64,000 nucleotides of DNA, from assembly GCA_964562855.1 (NCBI GenBank), contig CAZLVB010000001.1, forward strand, positions 11,263 to 75,262. The letters run 5' to 3'. Below the pieces are notes generated by a model. The model made no database searches. It was given only the letters and a program-made list of their open reading frames with translations, and had not been told where the DNA came from. Positions 26,451-35,468 of this stretch are shown piece after piece. The DNA is from 2-12-FULL-41-17 sp964562855. Its GTDB lineage: Bacteria; Patescibacteriota; Microgenomatia; Curtissbacterales; GWA2-41-24. The position numbers and the translations under genes are program-made. Position 1 is the first letter of the stretch. Each line of letters starts with the position of its first letter.

Positions 26451-28061
26451 CTATCTATTTTGATCCCTTCTTAACCATAAACGATACCCGCTAAGTGCTA
26501 CAATCAATATCGCAATGAGGGAAATATACTCGCTAAATCTGTGCATTGGTGAACGAGTGTAATTGATTATAACTTCATGAACCCCAGGTGACAACTTAAA
26601 AGTGATAAGTCCCGAATTGTTTACATAATCAATTGGGATTTTTTGACCTTCTGATTTAACCTGCCAACCGGGAAAATAGATTGTATTTACCTTGACTTGC
26701 GACTCACCTGAACTTTCTATTCTTACCCGATATCGACTATGTTTGATAGTCGACTCTAGAATCTTTGCGTTCCCTTGCACTATTTCAATTTTGTCCGTCG
26801 CACGCTTTTGAGGTTTTTCTTTCACCCATAATGGGAGATATTCATCTTGAACTGTTGTTGAGTCTTCGTTGGTTGTATAAAAACCGTCTCCCCTATTTAC
26901 AAACGCAGAAGGTTTTGTATAGAAAATAGTTGAAATGATTGCTGCTGCAACAATCAATAAGACGGCAACTCGCGGTTTCTTGATATTCTGAATAATAAAT
27001 GCAGAAAAAAAGGCAGAGGCAAAAACTGTTACCGACAAAAGCCTCCACGGAAATTGAATAACATCTACATAGGGGATTTTCTGCCAGATTATTAATGACG
27101 GTTTGGTCATTAAGAAGATGCTGATGGCAACAACTATCAGCATAAAATCCACAACATGATTTCTATTTTTTTTGGCAAACCTCAGAAAGATCGCTGAAAC
27201 AATCACTGCCTGTGATACAAGGCCGAGTTGAGGTGAAAATCCGCCTATACCGGGTCTTGGCCCGTAACCCCAGGTCGGAATAATCAGGTGTTTAATATTA
27301 ACGAGATGGTCCGATATATTAGCAACTTTTATTTGAGAGGCGCGTACATATTGAAGATCGTAAAGCGCAGGTAACCAGAAAAAGGCCGAGACTAAAGCTC
27401 CTCCAAGAAACGCAGCCGAAATATGCAATCTTTTTTTGGGTAATGACAAAAGTGAAATTATCCATAAAAGCGATACAAATATAACAGCAATCACATTATG
27501 TGAAAGAATTAAAAGAGCAATAACGATCGTCAAGATTGGTAAAAAAAAATTTTTACCCTCTTTTATTTTGAAAAGACTGCCAAGAATAAGCGGAATAAAC
27601 AAAAAAGCAAGATTCTCCCCAATTGAGCCCCTAACATAAAGGTCAACGAAGCGATACGGAACAAAAAGGTATAAGACAGCGCCGGTAAAGGCAGCATATT
27701 TAGTAAAAACTTGAGAAAGTGCCCAGTACATGGCAATGGAGGAAGCAATTGTAGAAACAGCAAAAATTATTTTGACACTATCGACAAAACTTACGCCTAA
27801 AAGTTTCGGCACTTCGGACAAGTAAAACGGCAACGGATAGAGAAAATTCAAAACCGGATAGCCGAAATTGCCGTTAAGTCTATCAACAAATCGTACGGGA
27901 AACTGACCGTCGACAAGCGTTTGATGAAAAGCAGTAAATCGAATTACCATCCATTCGCCGTCATGACTTTCGAAATAGCCCTTTTTAAAAAACGGCCAGA
28001 CGGCAATAAGTGACAGCAAAATTACTAAAATCAGGTAAGAATACTTCTTTGTAATAATCAT
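26451..28061 (-). CDS. Polytopic membrane protein, PTPS-related (PF10131-like)
   Basis: 536 residues, third member of the subfamily. Loop 1 carries ESHDGEWMVIRF (31-42) and GQFPVRFVDRLNGNFGYP. VPYRFVDLYVRGSIGENLAF and SAFFWLPALYDL match the paralogs, and IYFPGWQVKSEGQKIP opens the C-terminal beta domain before the last helix and a basic tail. The acidic pair in loop 1 fits GT-C chemistry. It is 18 nt from the SDR gene downstream and preceded by a 69-nt AT-rich gap containing the palindrome TTATTTAAATAA (28091-28102). Which sugar or acceptor it handles is unknown. Confidence 0.72.
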   Translation of the reverse strand: MIITKKYSYLILVILLSLIAVWPFFKKGYFESHDGEWMVIRFTAFHQTLVDGQFPVRFVDRLNGNFGYPVLNFLYPLPFYLSEVPKLLGVSFVDSVKIIFAVSTIASSIAMYWALSQVFTKYAAFTGAVLYLFVPYRFVDLYVRGSIGENLAFLFIPLILGSLFKIKEGKNFFLPILTIVIALLILSHNVIAVIFVSLLWIISLLSLPKKRLHISAAFLGGALVSAFFWLPALYDLQYVRASQIKVANISDHLVNIKHLIIPTWGYGPRPGIGGFSPQLGLVSQAVIVSAIFLRFAKKNRNHVVDFMLIVVAISIFLMTKPSLIIWQKIPYVDVIQFPWRLLSVTVFASAFFSAFIIQNIKKPRVAVLLIVAAAIISTIFYTKPSAFVNRGDGFYTTNEDSTTVQDEYLPLWVKEKPQKRATDKIEIVQGNAKILESTIKHSRYRVRIESSGESQVKVNTIYFPGWQVKSEGQKIPIDYVNNSGLITFKLSPGVHEVIINYTRSPMHRFSEYISLIAILIVALSGYRLWLRRDQNR

Positions 28062-28090
28062 TTCTATGTTTTGTCAGCTTTCCACTTCGG

Positions 28091-28102
28091 TTATTTAAAT
28101 AA
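28091..28102. repeat. 12-bp perfect palindrome in an intergenic gap
   Basis: TTATTTAAATAA reads the same on both strands, flanked by CACTT and AAGTG that extend an imperfect inverted repeat. It lies upstream of the 26451-28061 gene. It could be a binding site or chance in AT-rich DNA. Confidence 0.25.
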
Positions 28103-28130
28103 TTAAAGTGAGTTTAAAAGCCTACGTTAT

Positions 28131-30545
28131 TTAAAACTCTTTCTTTCGCCAAAAGATGAGACTGCCGATTAACAGCCCACCGATCGAGGCTAAAGATACT
28201 GCTGACCCCATTTTGAAAGACTTCGGTTCATAATTGAAACGGACCGAATGGAAGCCGCTAGGCACAGCCACTCCTCTTAAGGCATAATGGGCTCTCAAAA
28301 GAGGAGTTTTCCGGCCGTCAATTGTTACCTGCCAATCCGGGTCATAGGTATCAGAGATAAAAAGAAGACTATTATAATCGGATTCAAAATCGATAACAAT
28401 TTTATTCGGCTCGTAATTTAAAACTTTAGGGACTGTGATTTCAGAAGCCAAATCGGTAATCTGAATGGGTGGTTCCTGCTCAAGAATTAAAGTCTCCAAA
28501 TTAAAATTAGAATCATAAATTTTATTGATGATTTCTTGATCGTTTTTAGCAACATGATACTTGGTGGTCATAAATATTCTGGGCAATGCTGTTTCCCTTA
28601 GGTAAACCTGAAACTTATCGTATTGCCAAAACCCGCTGACTTTGTCATTTGGAAATCTTTCGTAATGCCAATCTAAACCTGTTTTGGGATTATCCTCCTT
28701 ATCCAATAAATATTTGACGCCTAATAGATCAAACAATCTTCTACGGTAGCCGTTTTCCTCATTGGGAACGACGGCATCGGACCTCAAATATGTTTCTGGG
28801 ACTTGACCTGAGAAACTTGAAGCTAAAAGTTCTGCGTATCTTGAGTATCTTAAAGTATCGTAACCCTCAACAGCATAGACTTGATAATGAGTTGGAAAAT
28901 TGAAATCTATATGAGCAGTTCCTCCACCGTAAAAACGGTCTATTCCCGCATTATTTTTTAGCCAGTAAAATAGTGGGTGATCCGGAAAAATAAATTTCTT
29001 TGGGGCGACAGGTAAGAATTTGTTTGTATAATAAATGCCACCCATAAGAACCATGGTAAAAATTCCCAAGATATAAATATATTTGAATATTTCTTTTTTT
29101 AGTTTCATTAATTTTTGTGCTCTTTGCAAAATTAAAATGCCTAAAGGTATTGCTAAAAACATTCCGGTTGGCAGAATTAAATTTCTCCGTGTCACTGCAA
29201 GATTGATAAGCCATGTTTCTTTGGGTTGTAAAAAATACTGACCGGATATTGCAAAGATCCAAAGCAGCAAATATACCCCTGCAATAGGAATCAAAAATTT
29301 CAAAAATCGCCTAAGGTATCCCTTATTTTGAAAATTTTTAATCAGATCTTCAAAACCAAACGCAGCCAGGATAATTAAGAAAAATATCGAAATCGAAATA
29401 AATCTGGAAGGTGTTGTTGAGTCTATAAGTGGAAGCCTAAAAACCTTTATTACGTAAGTTATCGGTCCATTAACGGCAGACAATATGAAAAATAAAGAAG
29501 TGATTGTTGCAAATATTACGAATTTATATTTTCTTAATTTATATATTGCCCATAAAGCAAAAACCAATGGAATTACACCAAAATAAGGGGTAAAATCCCC
29601 ATACGATTGACTCCAGAAATTATTGTTTGCCGGATGTCCGAAAAAATCACTGGCAAAAAAAGTTATTAGGTTTTTAAAAGGCATGATCCCTAAGTCGAAG
29701 GCGTAAGTAGAAAATGGAAGGGATATCGGGGAAAGTTTATAAAAGTGATAAGTTGGTACTAGCTGAACAGCGACCAGCAAAAAGGAGCTTATGGTTATCA
29801 ATGCTAGCCTAAGTAATCCTCCCTGACTAAATTTGAATTTATACAACCAATAAATCAAGGCAGAGATGTAGAGATATATCGTTGTTTGAGGATGTCCCGC
29901 AAGAATTGCCATTGATAGTGAAATAGTCATCAATAAGGCAAATCGTGTTTTTGATTTTTCATGGTATTTGTTTATTGAATAAATTATTAGTGGTAGCCAA
30001 ATGTAGCTGTGGGTAACATTACCGTTTTCCATCCATGTAATAAGATAACTGGAAAGCATAAAAGCGACTGCTCCAAACAAAGACGGGATTTTTGAAATGC
30101 TGAAACTTCTTATGGCTAAATACATAAAAATACCTCCAAGAAACGGCTGCAGCACAATGAGTAAAATCCAGGCGTTTTTGGGGTCTGTTAGAAAATAAAA
30201 ACCAGTCAGCGGGTAAAACACGCTCGACTGAAAATTAGCCAAAAGGGGCTGGCCGGAAAATGTGTAAGGATTCCAAAGTGGAAATTCTCCTTTTTTAATT
30301 TGATTTAGCGCAAATTCTTTCCAGGGGTAAATCTGACGGACGCTATCTGCACCTATCAGTTCCTTGTGTGTAGTCCATGGATTGTAACCTTCCCACCCGC
30401 CTGAATACCAAGGGAAGTAAAAGGAAACTAACAAATCGCCAGGTATTGGATAAAGATCTTTCAAAAATATTTTGAAAAAAATAAGACAGGTAATCGCGAA
30501 AATGGCGAGTATAGGCATAATTTTTAGAAAAAAATTTTTTTTCAT
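28131..30545 (-). CDS. YfhO-family polytopic membrane protein (putative GT-C glycosyltransferase)
   Basis: 804 residues, paralog of 9245-11572. YPIPGDLLVSFYFPWYS, then GADSVRQIYPWKEF and FPLWNPYTFSGQPLLANFQ are the family hallmarks in the N-terminal extracytoplasmic loop. About 12 helices follow, then a soluble region with AVEGYDTLRYSRYAELL, and SDTYDPDWQVTIDGRK opens the C-terminal beta domain (YfhO tail) before a final helix and WRKKEF. YfhO proteins are linked to glycosylation of cell-surface polymers in Gram-positives. ATGA overlap with the upstream GT87-like gene indicates coupling. Confidence 0.8.
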   Translation of the reverse strand: MKKNFFLKIMPILAIFAITCLIFFKIFLKDLYPIPGDLLVSFYFPWYSGGWEGYNPWTTHKELIGADSVRQIYPWKEFALNQIKKGEFPLWNPYTFSGQPLLANFQSSVFYPLTGFYFLTDPKNAWILLIVLQPFLGGIFMYLAIRSFSISKIPSLFGAVAFMLSSYLITWMENGNVTHSYIWLPLIIYSINKYHEKSKTRFALLMTISLSMAILAGHPQTTIYLYISALIYWLYKFKFSQGGLLRLALITISSFLLVAVQLVPTYHFYKLSPISLPFSTYAFDLGIMPFKNLITFFASDFFGHPANNNFWSQSYGDFTPYFGVIPLVFALWAIYKLRKYKFVIFATITSLFFILSAVNGPITYVIKVFRLPLIDSTTPSRFISISIFFLIILAAFGFEDLIKNFQNKGYLRRFLKFLIPIAGVYLLLWIFAISGQYFLQPKETWLINLAVTRRNLILPTGMFLAIPLGILILQRAQKLMKLKKEIFKYIYILGIFTMVLMGGIYYTNKFLPVAPKKFIFPDHPLFYWLKNNAGIDRFYGGGTAHIDFNFPTHYQVYAVEGYDTLRYSRYAELLASSFSGQVPETYLRSDAVVPNEENGYRRRLFDLLGVKYLLDKEDNPKTGLDWHYERFPNDKVSGFWQYDKFQVYLRETALPRIFMTTKYHVAKNDQEIINKIYDSNFNLETLILEQEPPIQITDLASEITVPKVLNYEPNKIVIDFESDYNSLLFISDTYDPDWQVTIDGRKTPLLRAHYALRGVAVPSGFHSVRFNYEPKSFKMGSAVSLASIGGLLIGSLIFWRKKEF

Positions 30546-31732
30546 TTAAGTTTTCTGACATGACTCTTTATGACTATCAAAAAAACTGTGATAAAAGCTG
30601 GAATAAAAAGAACTGTTTGAATAAAGCCGAGCGTTTGCGGCTGTGACCAGTCGCCGTAAAAAAGAAAAGGAAGGTAGCGCAAGCTTGCTCCTATAGAAAA
30701 GGCCAGAGCAATCGTTATCAATTTTATATTAGGCAAAAGAGCAACTATTGGGAGGGTCCAAAAAAGATACCACGGCTGGAACTGGACCTGCGTGGCTCCC
30801 GACGACACAAAAGGGACACTGATTCTAAATGTGGAGAATACAAAAGTGAAGATGGTCATTGTTATCAAGCTTAGCATAACAACCCGTTTGGCTGATCGGC
30901 GGAAGAAAATTAACCAGGGTAGATTAAGTATCGATATATATTTAACAAAGACCCCTATTAAGAGGGCAACATACGACCCTACAGTCTTTTTAAGAGTCAA
31001 AAGATAAATTGGCATTATTATAAAAGTTGCTAGGACGACATCATTGTGAGCATTGGCGACGCCTTCGATCAGCAGTAAAGGGTTTAGGGCATAGAACGCT
31101 GTACCCAAAAGGACTTTTCCTGGATTTAATTTTTGGAGGATTTTATAAATTAGATAAGAGTTTACTAGGTGAAAAATACTTATAAAAACCTTGAAGGCAA
31201 AAAAATTGAGTAAAAATTTACCAAAACCTAATACTGCCGGGATAAGTGACATGCCAAGCCACATTGGGCCATACGGTGAATATCGATGGACCCAGCGCAT
31301 GAAACGTAACCATTCGTCCTGAGGAAAATCCAAAGGTCGATGAGTATAGGGACTGGCATGATAATTGAGAATAATCTTGGCATCAAAAAGATAATTGAAA
31401 AGATCGGAAGATAAAAAGGGGTAGGCAAAAATCAAAACAGCAGTATTTGTAGCTATAGCTAATTTTAAATACTCCTTTGTTGTTTTTTTTCTGTTCAATA
31501 ACCATAAATTGAATATGAAAAATAAAAAAGCAATTATTATAAACACCAGATAGAGAGATGTCGCTAGCGGTCTATTAAAATATCCAAGTTTTTGCATTTG
31601 GCTTATAAATGCTAGGACGAGGTGGTTTTGGGATAAAGTAAGATTAAGATCTACGTAGGCATAAGAAAAAACTGTTACGAGACCGTAAAGTAGTAAGTTT
31701 ACAAAAAGTAAAAATTTCTCAAAATTTGACAC
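30542..31732 (-). CDS. GT-C membrane mannosyltransferase-like protein (GT87/MptB-like)
   Basis: 396 residues, about 10-11 helices. PFLSSDLFNYLFDAKIILNY places the acidic SSD and FDA residues in the first large loop, followed by ASPYTHRP and RYSPYGPMWLG. ALNPLLLIEGVANAHNDVVL is a hallmark of the actinobacterial polyprenol-phosphomannose alpha-1,6-mannosyltransferase (MptA/MptB) and GT87 group. The length is shorter than MptB but complete in motif order. It would use polyprenyl-phosphate mannose, matching the DPM1-like genes nearby. The start is GTG. Confidence 0.75.
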   Translation of the reverse strand: MSNFEKFLLFVNLLLYGLVTVFSYAYVDLNLTLSQNHLVLAFISQMQKLGYFNRPLATSLYLVFIIIAFLFFIFNLWLLNRKKTTKEYLKLAIATNTAVLIFAYPFLSSDLFNYLFDAKIILNYHASPYTHRPLDFPQDEWLRFMRWVHRYSPYGPMWLGMSLIPAVLGFGKFLLNFFAFKVFISIFHLVNSYLIYKILQKLNPGKVLLGTAFYALNPLLLIEGVANAHNDVVLATFIIMPIYLLTLKKTVGSYVALLIGVFVKYISILNLPWLIFFRRSAKRVVMLSLITMTIFTFVFSTFRISVPFVSSGATQVQFQPWYLFWTLPIVALLPNIKLITIALAFSIGASLRYLPFLFYGDWSQPQTLGFIQTVLFIPAFITVFLIVIKSHVRKLK

Positions 31733-31753
31733 AAAACAAGCTTTCTTATTTTA

Positions 31754-33238
31754 CTATTTTAGAACCTTGATCAACACGTAGTCTTGATGCTCGGCTATAA
31801 GTTCATACCTATTTTTCTCAATATTATCCAAGTTGAGTCTCCAGCCTTCAGTTAATAATAAAAAAGGTTTTTTCCCAAAAGATATAATACCCTTAAGACT
31901 GTTTCTTGGAAACGGCTCACCTTGTACATGATAAACTTTTTTCTGTGAATAAAAGACAGCACCCGGCAGGAAAAATTCATTGTCAAGATATAAGGTTTCT
32001 GGCCGCATCCTTGCTGCCGTTGCGGTATACGCTAAACCACTTGTTGATTTATCAAAAAGTTTAATCTCGTCTCTAAATTCGTAAATTTGCTTAAGTGATA
32101 AAGCCAAAATTAAGCAAATAGTAACTGCAGAAGCGATCGCTGTTTTATTTTTACGGATAAAAATAACGAATTTTTTAGGCAAAAAGTTTTTATTTAGAGT
32201 AACAACTTTTAGGGAGTAAAAAAGTATTTGATAAAGTGAGAATGCAATAAAAATCCCAAGTATAGGATAAAGGGGGATTAGATGCCAAATTTCTGTTTTT
32301 GAATTTGTTAAAAAACCGAATATAAGGATTAAAAACCAAATGTATAGCACAAAAAGTATCGGGGTTTTAAATAGAAATGCTACTGATCCGACAAGAGCAA
32401 TTAGGGCGGGATAAAACCATTCTAGAATTCCATAATGCAGATAGACAAAGGTCAAAGAAGAACCAATCTCTTCAAAATTTGGTTTCACCTTAAACTCTGG
32501 TCTTAATCCAACATTTATCAAGTGATTTAAAAAATTCAAGCCGTAAACTTTGATATTTATAACTAGCCATGGGGCTAAAATTAATGAAAATAAAAAAACC
32601 CCTATTAAGGTTCTTTTAATTGGGGCTGATTTATTTTTAATAAACGTAAAGATTAATATAATAAGAATCGGAGGTAAAATAGTCAGCCCAATGACTGACT
32701 TAGTTAGCAACGAAAAGGCAAAAGATATCGCAAACGGATAGACCCAGTTTAAGTTGTTTCTTATCTTAACGGCACAATAAAAGGTAAATAAATAAAAAAA
32801 GATAAAAACAGTATCTAAATTACCAGATCTTGCCCTTAAGATAAACCAGACGGAGGAAAGTAACATTAAAGCCGCACCCATTCCAATGATCCGGTTAAAG
32901 AGGTTTTTACCAATAAGATACAAAGTTATAACCGAACCAAATCCCGCCAATGCTGAGGGAAAGCGGGCAGCAAAATCTGTCACCCCAAATACTAAAAATG
33001 AGATTGCCATTAGCAAAAATGCCAAAGGCGGATGATCTATATATGGTGATTCGTTAAAATAAAGAATCAGGGGCTGGTAACTTGTTAAAATATTCCTTGC
33101 TATCTCTGCGTACCAGGCTTCATCGAAATCAACCAGGCTTGTCGCACCAAGATTGTAAAAAAATAAAGGCGAAAAAACCAGAATGGTTATAATGGCGAAA
33201 ATATCACTTTTGTATTTTTTAAGAAAATTTCTAACCAT
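31754..33238 (-). CDS. GT-C membrane glycosyltransferase, ArnT-like (PMT_2)
   Basis: 494 residues. The catalytic loop VDFDEAWYAEIARNIL (36-51) followed by ESPYIDHPPLAF (63-75) is the classic ArnT/PMT_2 signature: DE-x-YA and an HPPL motif. FAARFPSALAGFGSV and ARSGNLDTVFIFFYLF match the following helices of this family. ArnT-type enzymes use undecaprenyl-phosphate sugars outside the membrane. C-terminal residues 400-494 form a small periplasmic domain containing LTEGWRLNLDNIEKN. It shares one base with the upstream GT-C gene at 33238. Of all GT-C genes here its family assignment is the firmest. Confidence 0.85.
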   Translation of the reverse strand: MVRNFLKKYKSDIFAIITILVFSPLFFYNLGATSLVDFDEAWYAEIARNILTSYQPLILYFNESPYIDHPPLAFLLMAISFLVFGVTDFAARFPSALAGFGSVITLYLIGKNLFNRIIGMGAALMLLSSVWFILRARSGNLDTVFIFFYLFTFYCAVKIRNNLNWVYPFAISFAFSLLTKSVIGLTILPPILIILIFTFIKNKSAPIKRTLIGVFLFSLILAPWLVINIKVYGLNFLNHLINVGLRPEFKVKPNFEEIGSSLTFVYLHYGILEWFYPALIALVGSVAFLFKTPILFVLYIWFLILIFGFLTNSKTEIWHLIPLYPILGIFIAFSLYQILFYSLKVVTLNKNFLPKKFVIFIRKNKTAIASAVTICLILALSLKQIYEFRDEIKLFDKSTSGLAYTATAARMRPETLYLDNEFFLPGAVFYSQKKVYHVQGEPFPRNSLKGIISFGKKPFLLLTEGWRLNLDNIEKNRYELIAEHQDYVLIKVLK

Positions 33239-34641
33239 TAATTAACTTGGTGAATTTTGACAATTTTAATAAAATGGTCGAATCCAATAGAAACTGTTTT
33301 TGCGGGGAAACTTCTTTCGTACTTTATTTTTAAATAATAAGATGGTTCATCAAATCCAAAAACGTATAAGTTTCCACCCCCCTCTTGTGGCCCCTTCCCC
33401 AAGGCTTTGAACAAAAAGGGGTAACCGTTATTAATTGCAAGTGGCAAGCTGTAATGTACATTAAATGTGTCTTGGGCGGAATCACGGATAACATAGGTGA
33501 CCGCTTCTTTTTTAATTCTGTAGTTGATTACACTTTTATAATTTATATTACTTTTAATATTCATGAATAAAAAAAATGTAATAAATATTAAAAAGATAAG
33601 AAAATTTTTTCTGATTACAAAAGAAATAATAATGATAAATGGTAATAAGGATTGTAGGAGGTAATAATCTGGAATATGTCCCTTGTAAAACAAGAATCCA
33701 AAAACTGGCAAGAATAACCATACAGGAAAAATAAAAAATAGGTTGTTTTTTTTCTTGAGTAGAAAATAGGTTCCTAATACAACAAGGCACAGAATGAATA
33801 TCAGGAAAATAGTATTTGCAGATTGAAAAAGATAATTGGCAAAAAACGGCAGATTTATATTTCTAACAAGATAAATTGATTTATTGAAATAATTTTGAGA
33901 ACCTGCGTTCTGGCTTATGAATTTTAGAAAATTTTCCCAAAGAATATTATCGTGCCTAAAATTAAAAATAATTAACGGAAGAAAGTTTAGTAAAAAAGCA
34001 GCAACTGCAAGTACAAAATAGAAATAATTTTTCCTTTCTCTTAAGAAAGCCGTTAAAATAAATGCGACGGCAGAAAAAATGAAAACCGGGTTAAAATTTA
34101 CGGTAGCAATCCCCGCTATGAAAGCCCCTATTATCAAAAAAATACTTTTCCTCCTGAAATATTGATAAATCGAGTACATAAGTCCAATTGACGAAAGAAA
34201 TAAGAAATAATTACTGTTGACTCCCCACTCATACGAAATTTGAGCAAAGGATACTGAATAAATAATGGTAGAAATAAGAGCAGTCTTTGCGTCGAAAATG
34301 CTTCTTATCACAATATATAGAATTGGAATAGTGATAGTTCCTAAAATGGCGTAAAAATAAGGAACGCAATCCGGCAGAAGACTGCAAAACTTGTAGGGGA
34401 TGAATTGAATCCAATTATGCAAAGGTCCAAGGTAAAATCCTTTGAAAGAAAGCTCTTGCCCTATAAGAGTTACCTTGTGATTTACAAAAAAGTCATATGC
34501 GGAATTTGCGGCATACTCCTGATCAAAATCGAAAGGGAATCCCTCACGAATTTTGTAAAATCGCAAGAGTGCACCAGCTAAAATAACAAGTAAAAGCGGA
34601 ATTGCGCCAACGTATCTATTTATAGATGCCCCGAAGGTCAT
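33238..34641 (-). CDS. GT-C membrane glycosyltransferase, acidic-loop 'DQ/LGP' subfamily
   Basis: About 467 residues. RFYKIREGFPFDFDQEYAAN carries the acidic loop and LSFKGFYLGPLHNW the LGP motif, as in 14938-16434. About 11 helices follow. The C-terminal 70 residues have FNVHYSLPLAINNGYP, which resembles the NVAATLDG-type segment in relatives. The open frame begins at 34662, but the ATG at 34641 reduces the overlap with the upstream GT2 from 47 to 26 nt and is preferred. It lies next to a polyprenyl-phosphate glucose synthase-like gene, which could provide its donor. Confidence 0.75.
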   Translation of the reverse strand: MTFGASINRYVGAIPLLLVILAGALLRFYKIREGFPFDFDQEYAANSAYDFFVNHKVTLIGQELSFKGFYLGPLHNWIQFIPYKFCSLLPDCVPYFYAILGTITIPILYIVIRSIFDAKTALISTIIYSVSFAQISYEWGVNSNYFLFLSSIGLMYSIYQYFRRKSIFLIIGAFIAGIATVNFNPVFIFSAVAFILTAFLRERKNYFYFVLAVAAFLLNFLPLIIFNFRHDNILWENFLKFISQNAGSQNYFNKSIYLVRNINLPFFANYLFQSANTIFLIFILCLVVLGTYFLLKKKNNLFFIFPVWLFLPVFGFLFYKGHIPDYYLLQSLLPFIIIISFVIRKNFLIFLIFITFFLFMNIKSNINYKSVINYRIKKEAVTYVIRDSAQDTFNVHYSLPLAINNGYPFLFKALGKGPQEGGGNLYVFGFDEPSYYLKIKYERSFPAKTVSIGFDHFIKIVKIHQVN

Positions 34642-35371
34642 TAAGGCGAACTTTGACAACATCTCTCAGCATTCTTAAAGAGTCTTTTATTGGGCTAACC
34701 CTGGTGGTGGCAACATGATGCCAGATAATTGGTACTTCTTTGATTTTATACCCGTGTTTTTTAGCAATGAATAATAATTCGACATCGAATGCCGTGACGA
34801 GTGCCCCCTTAATTCTCTTCCCCTTGCCATAAACCTTAAGTTTTCCAAATAATTCCTTCGCAACATTACTCTTGAAACATTTGAATCCTGCCTGAGTATC
34901 CCAAATTCCCCTGACTGCAATAAATTGCACTACAAGATTAAAGACAAGCCCCATTAAGTGCCTATAAAACGGCTCCTTCTCCCTCTTTGCGCCAGGCAGT
35001 TGCCTTGAACCTATGACGATATCGTATTCGGGAAAATGAGGCAAGAGTTTTTCAATCTCTGAAATCGGTGTGGCTTGGTCAAAGTCGGTAAAAAGAACAA
35101 ATTCTCCTTTTGCAGCGAGTACTCCAGTTTTGACAGTTTCGGCCTTACCTTGGTGAGGATTTTTAATTAAACGAAAGTTTTTGTATTTTTTGACAAATTT
35201 TTCTGCCAATTGCGAAGTTTTATCCTCAGAACCATCATCAATTATTATTGCTTCATAAGAATAATTCTGTTGATCAAGATACTGCGGAACTTGCGCCAGA
35301 AGCCCTTTTTCAAAATTTGGCTCTTCGTTATAGGCGGGAATAACAACAGAAAGGAAGATTTTGTCTGGCAT
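34616..35371 (-). CDS. GT2 family glycosyltransferase, ALG5-like polyprenyl-phosphate glucose/mannose synthase
   Basis: 251 residues. LSVVIPAYNEEPNF (7-20), IIDDGSEDKT (43-52), HQGKAETVKTGVLAAKGE and FTDFDQATPISEIEKLL (94-110) are the motifs of eukaryotic/bacterial ALG5-like enzymes that make polyprenyl-phosphate glucose. GSRQLPGA and TQAGFKCFK follow in order; no membrane tail is present. The ATG starts 6 nt after TATAAT, so the mRNA should be leaderless. As first gene of its transcript it is followed by two GT-C genes (33238-34641, 31754-33238), a donor/acceptor-enzyme pairing that makes sense. Confidence 0.87.
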   Translation of the reverse strand: MPDKIFLSVVIPAYNEEPNFEKGLLAQVPQYLDQQNYSYEAIIIDDGSEDKTSQLAEKFVKKYKNFRLIKNPHQGKAETVKTGVLAAKGEFVLFTDFDQATPISEIEKLLPHFPEYDIVIGSRQLPGAKREKEPFYRHLMGLVFNLVVQFIAVRGIWDTQAGFKCFKSNVAKELFGKLKVYGKGKRIKGALVTAFDVELLFIAKKHGYKIKEVPIIWHHVATTRVSPIKDSLRMLRDVVKVRLNDLRGIYK

Positions 35372-35377
35372 TTAATT

Positions 35378-35383
35378 ATTATA
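35378..35383 (-). promoter_or_regulatory. -10 box, predicted leaderless promoter
   Basis: TATAAT within TGCTGATATAAT on the minus strand ends 6 nt before the ATG at 35371, leaving no room for a leader or ribosome-binding site. The box is formed by the end of the inverted-repeat element 35380-35436. Confidence 0.5.
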
Positions 35384-35436
35384 TCAGCAGATCGCTTTGG
35401 CACACTTCGTCGTGCCAAGAGCGCTCCTCTGATATA
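35380..35436. repeat. Inverted-repeat element, copy A (ends TATATCAGCAG and CTCCTCTGATATA)
   Basis: Outer 8-bp perfect arms TATATCAG (35380-35387) and CTGATATA (35429-35436) enclose a second stem: CGCTTTGGCAC (35393-35403) pairs with GTGCCAAGAGCG (35412-35423) with one bulged base. The ends match copy B (61217-61266) while the core does not. It lies between pyrB and a GT2 gene and could act as terminator and promoter. Confidence 0.7.
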
Positions 35437-35468
35437 CTTTTAGCTTACACTAAAATCTGAGGTTTTGC

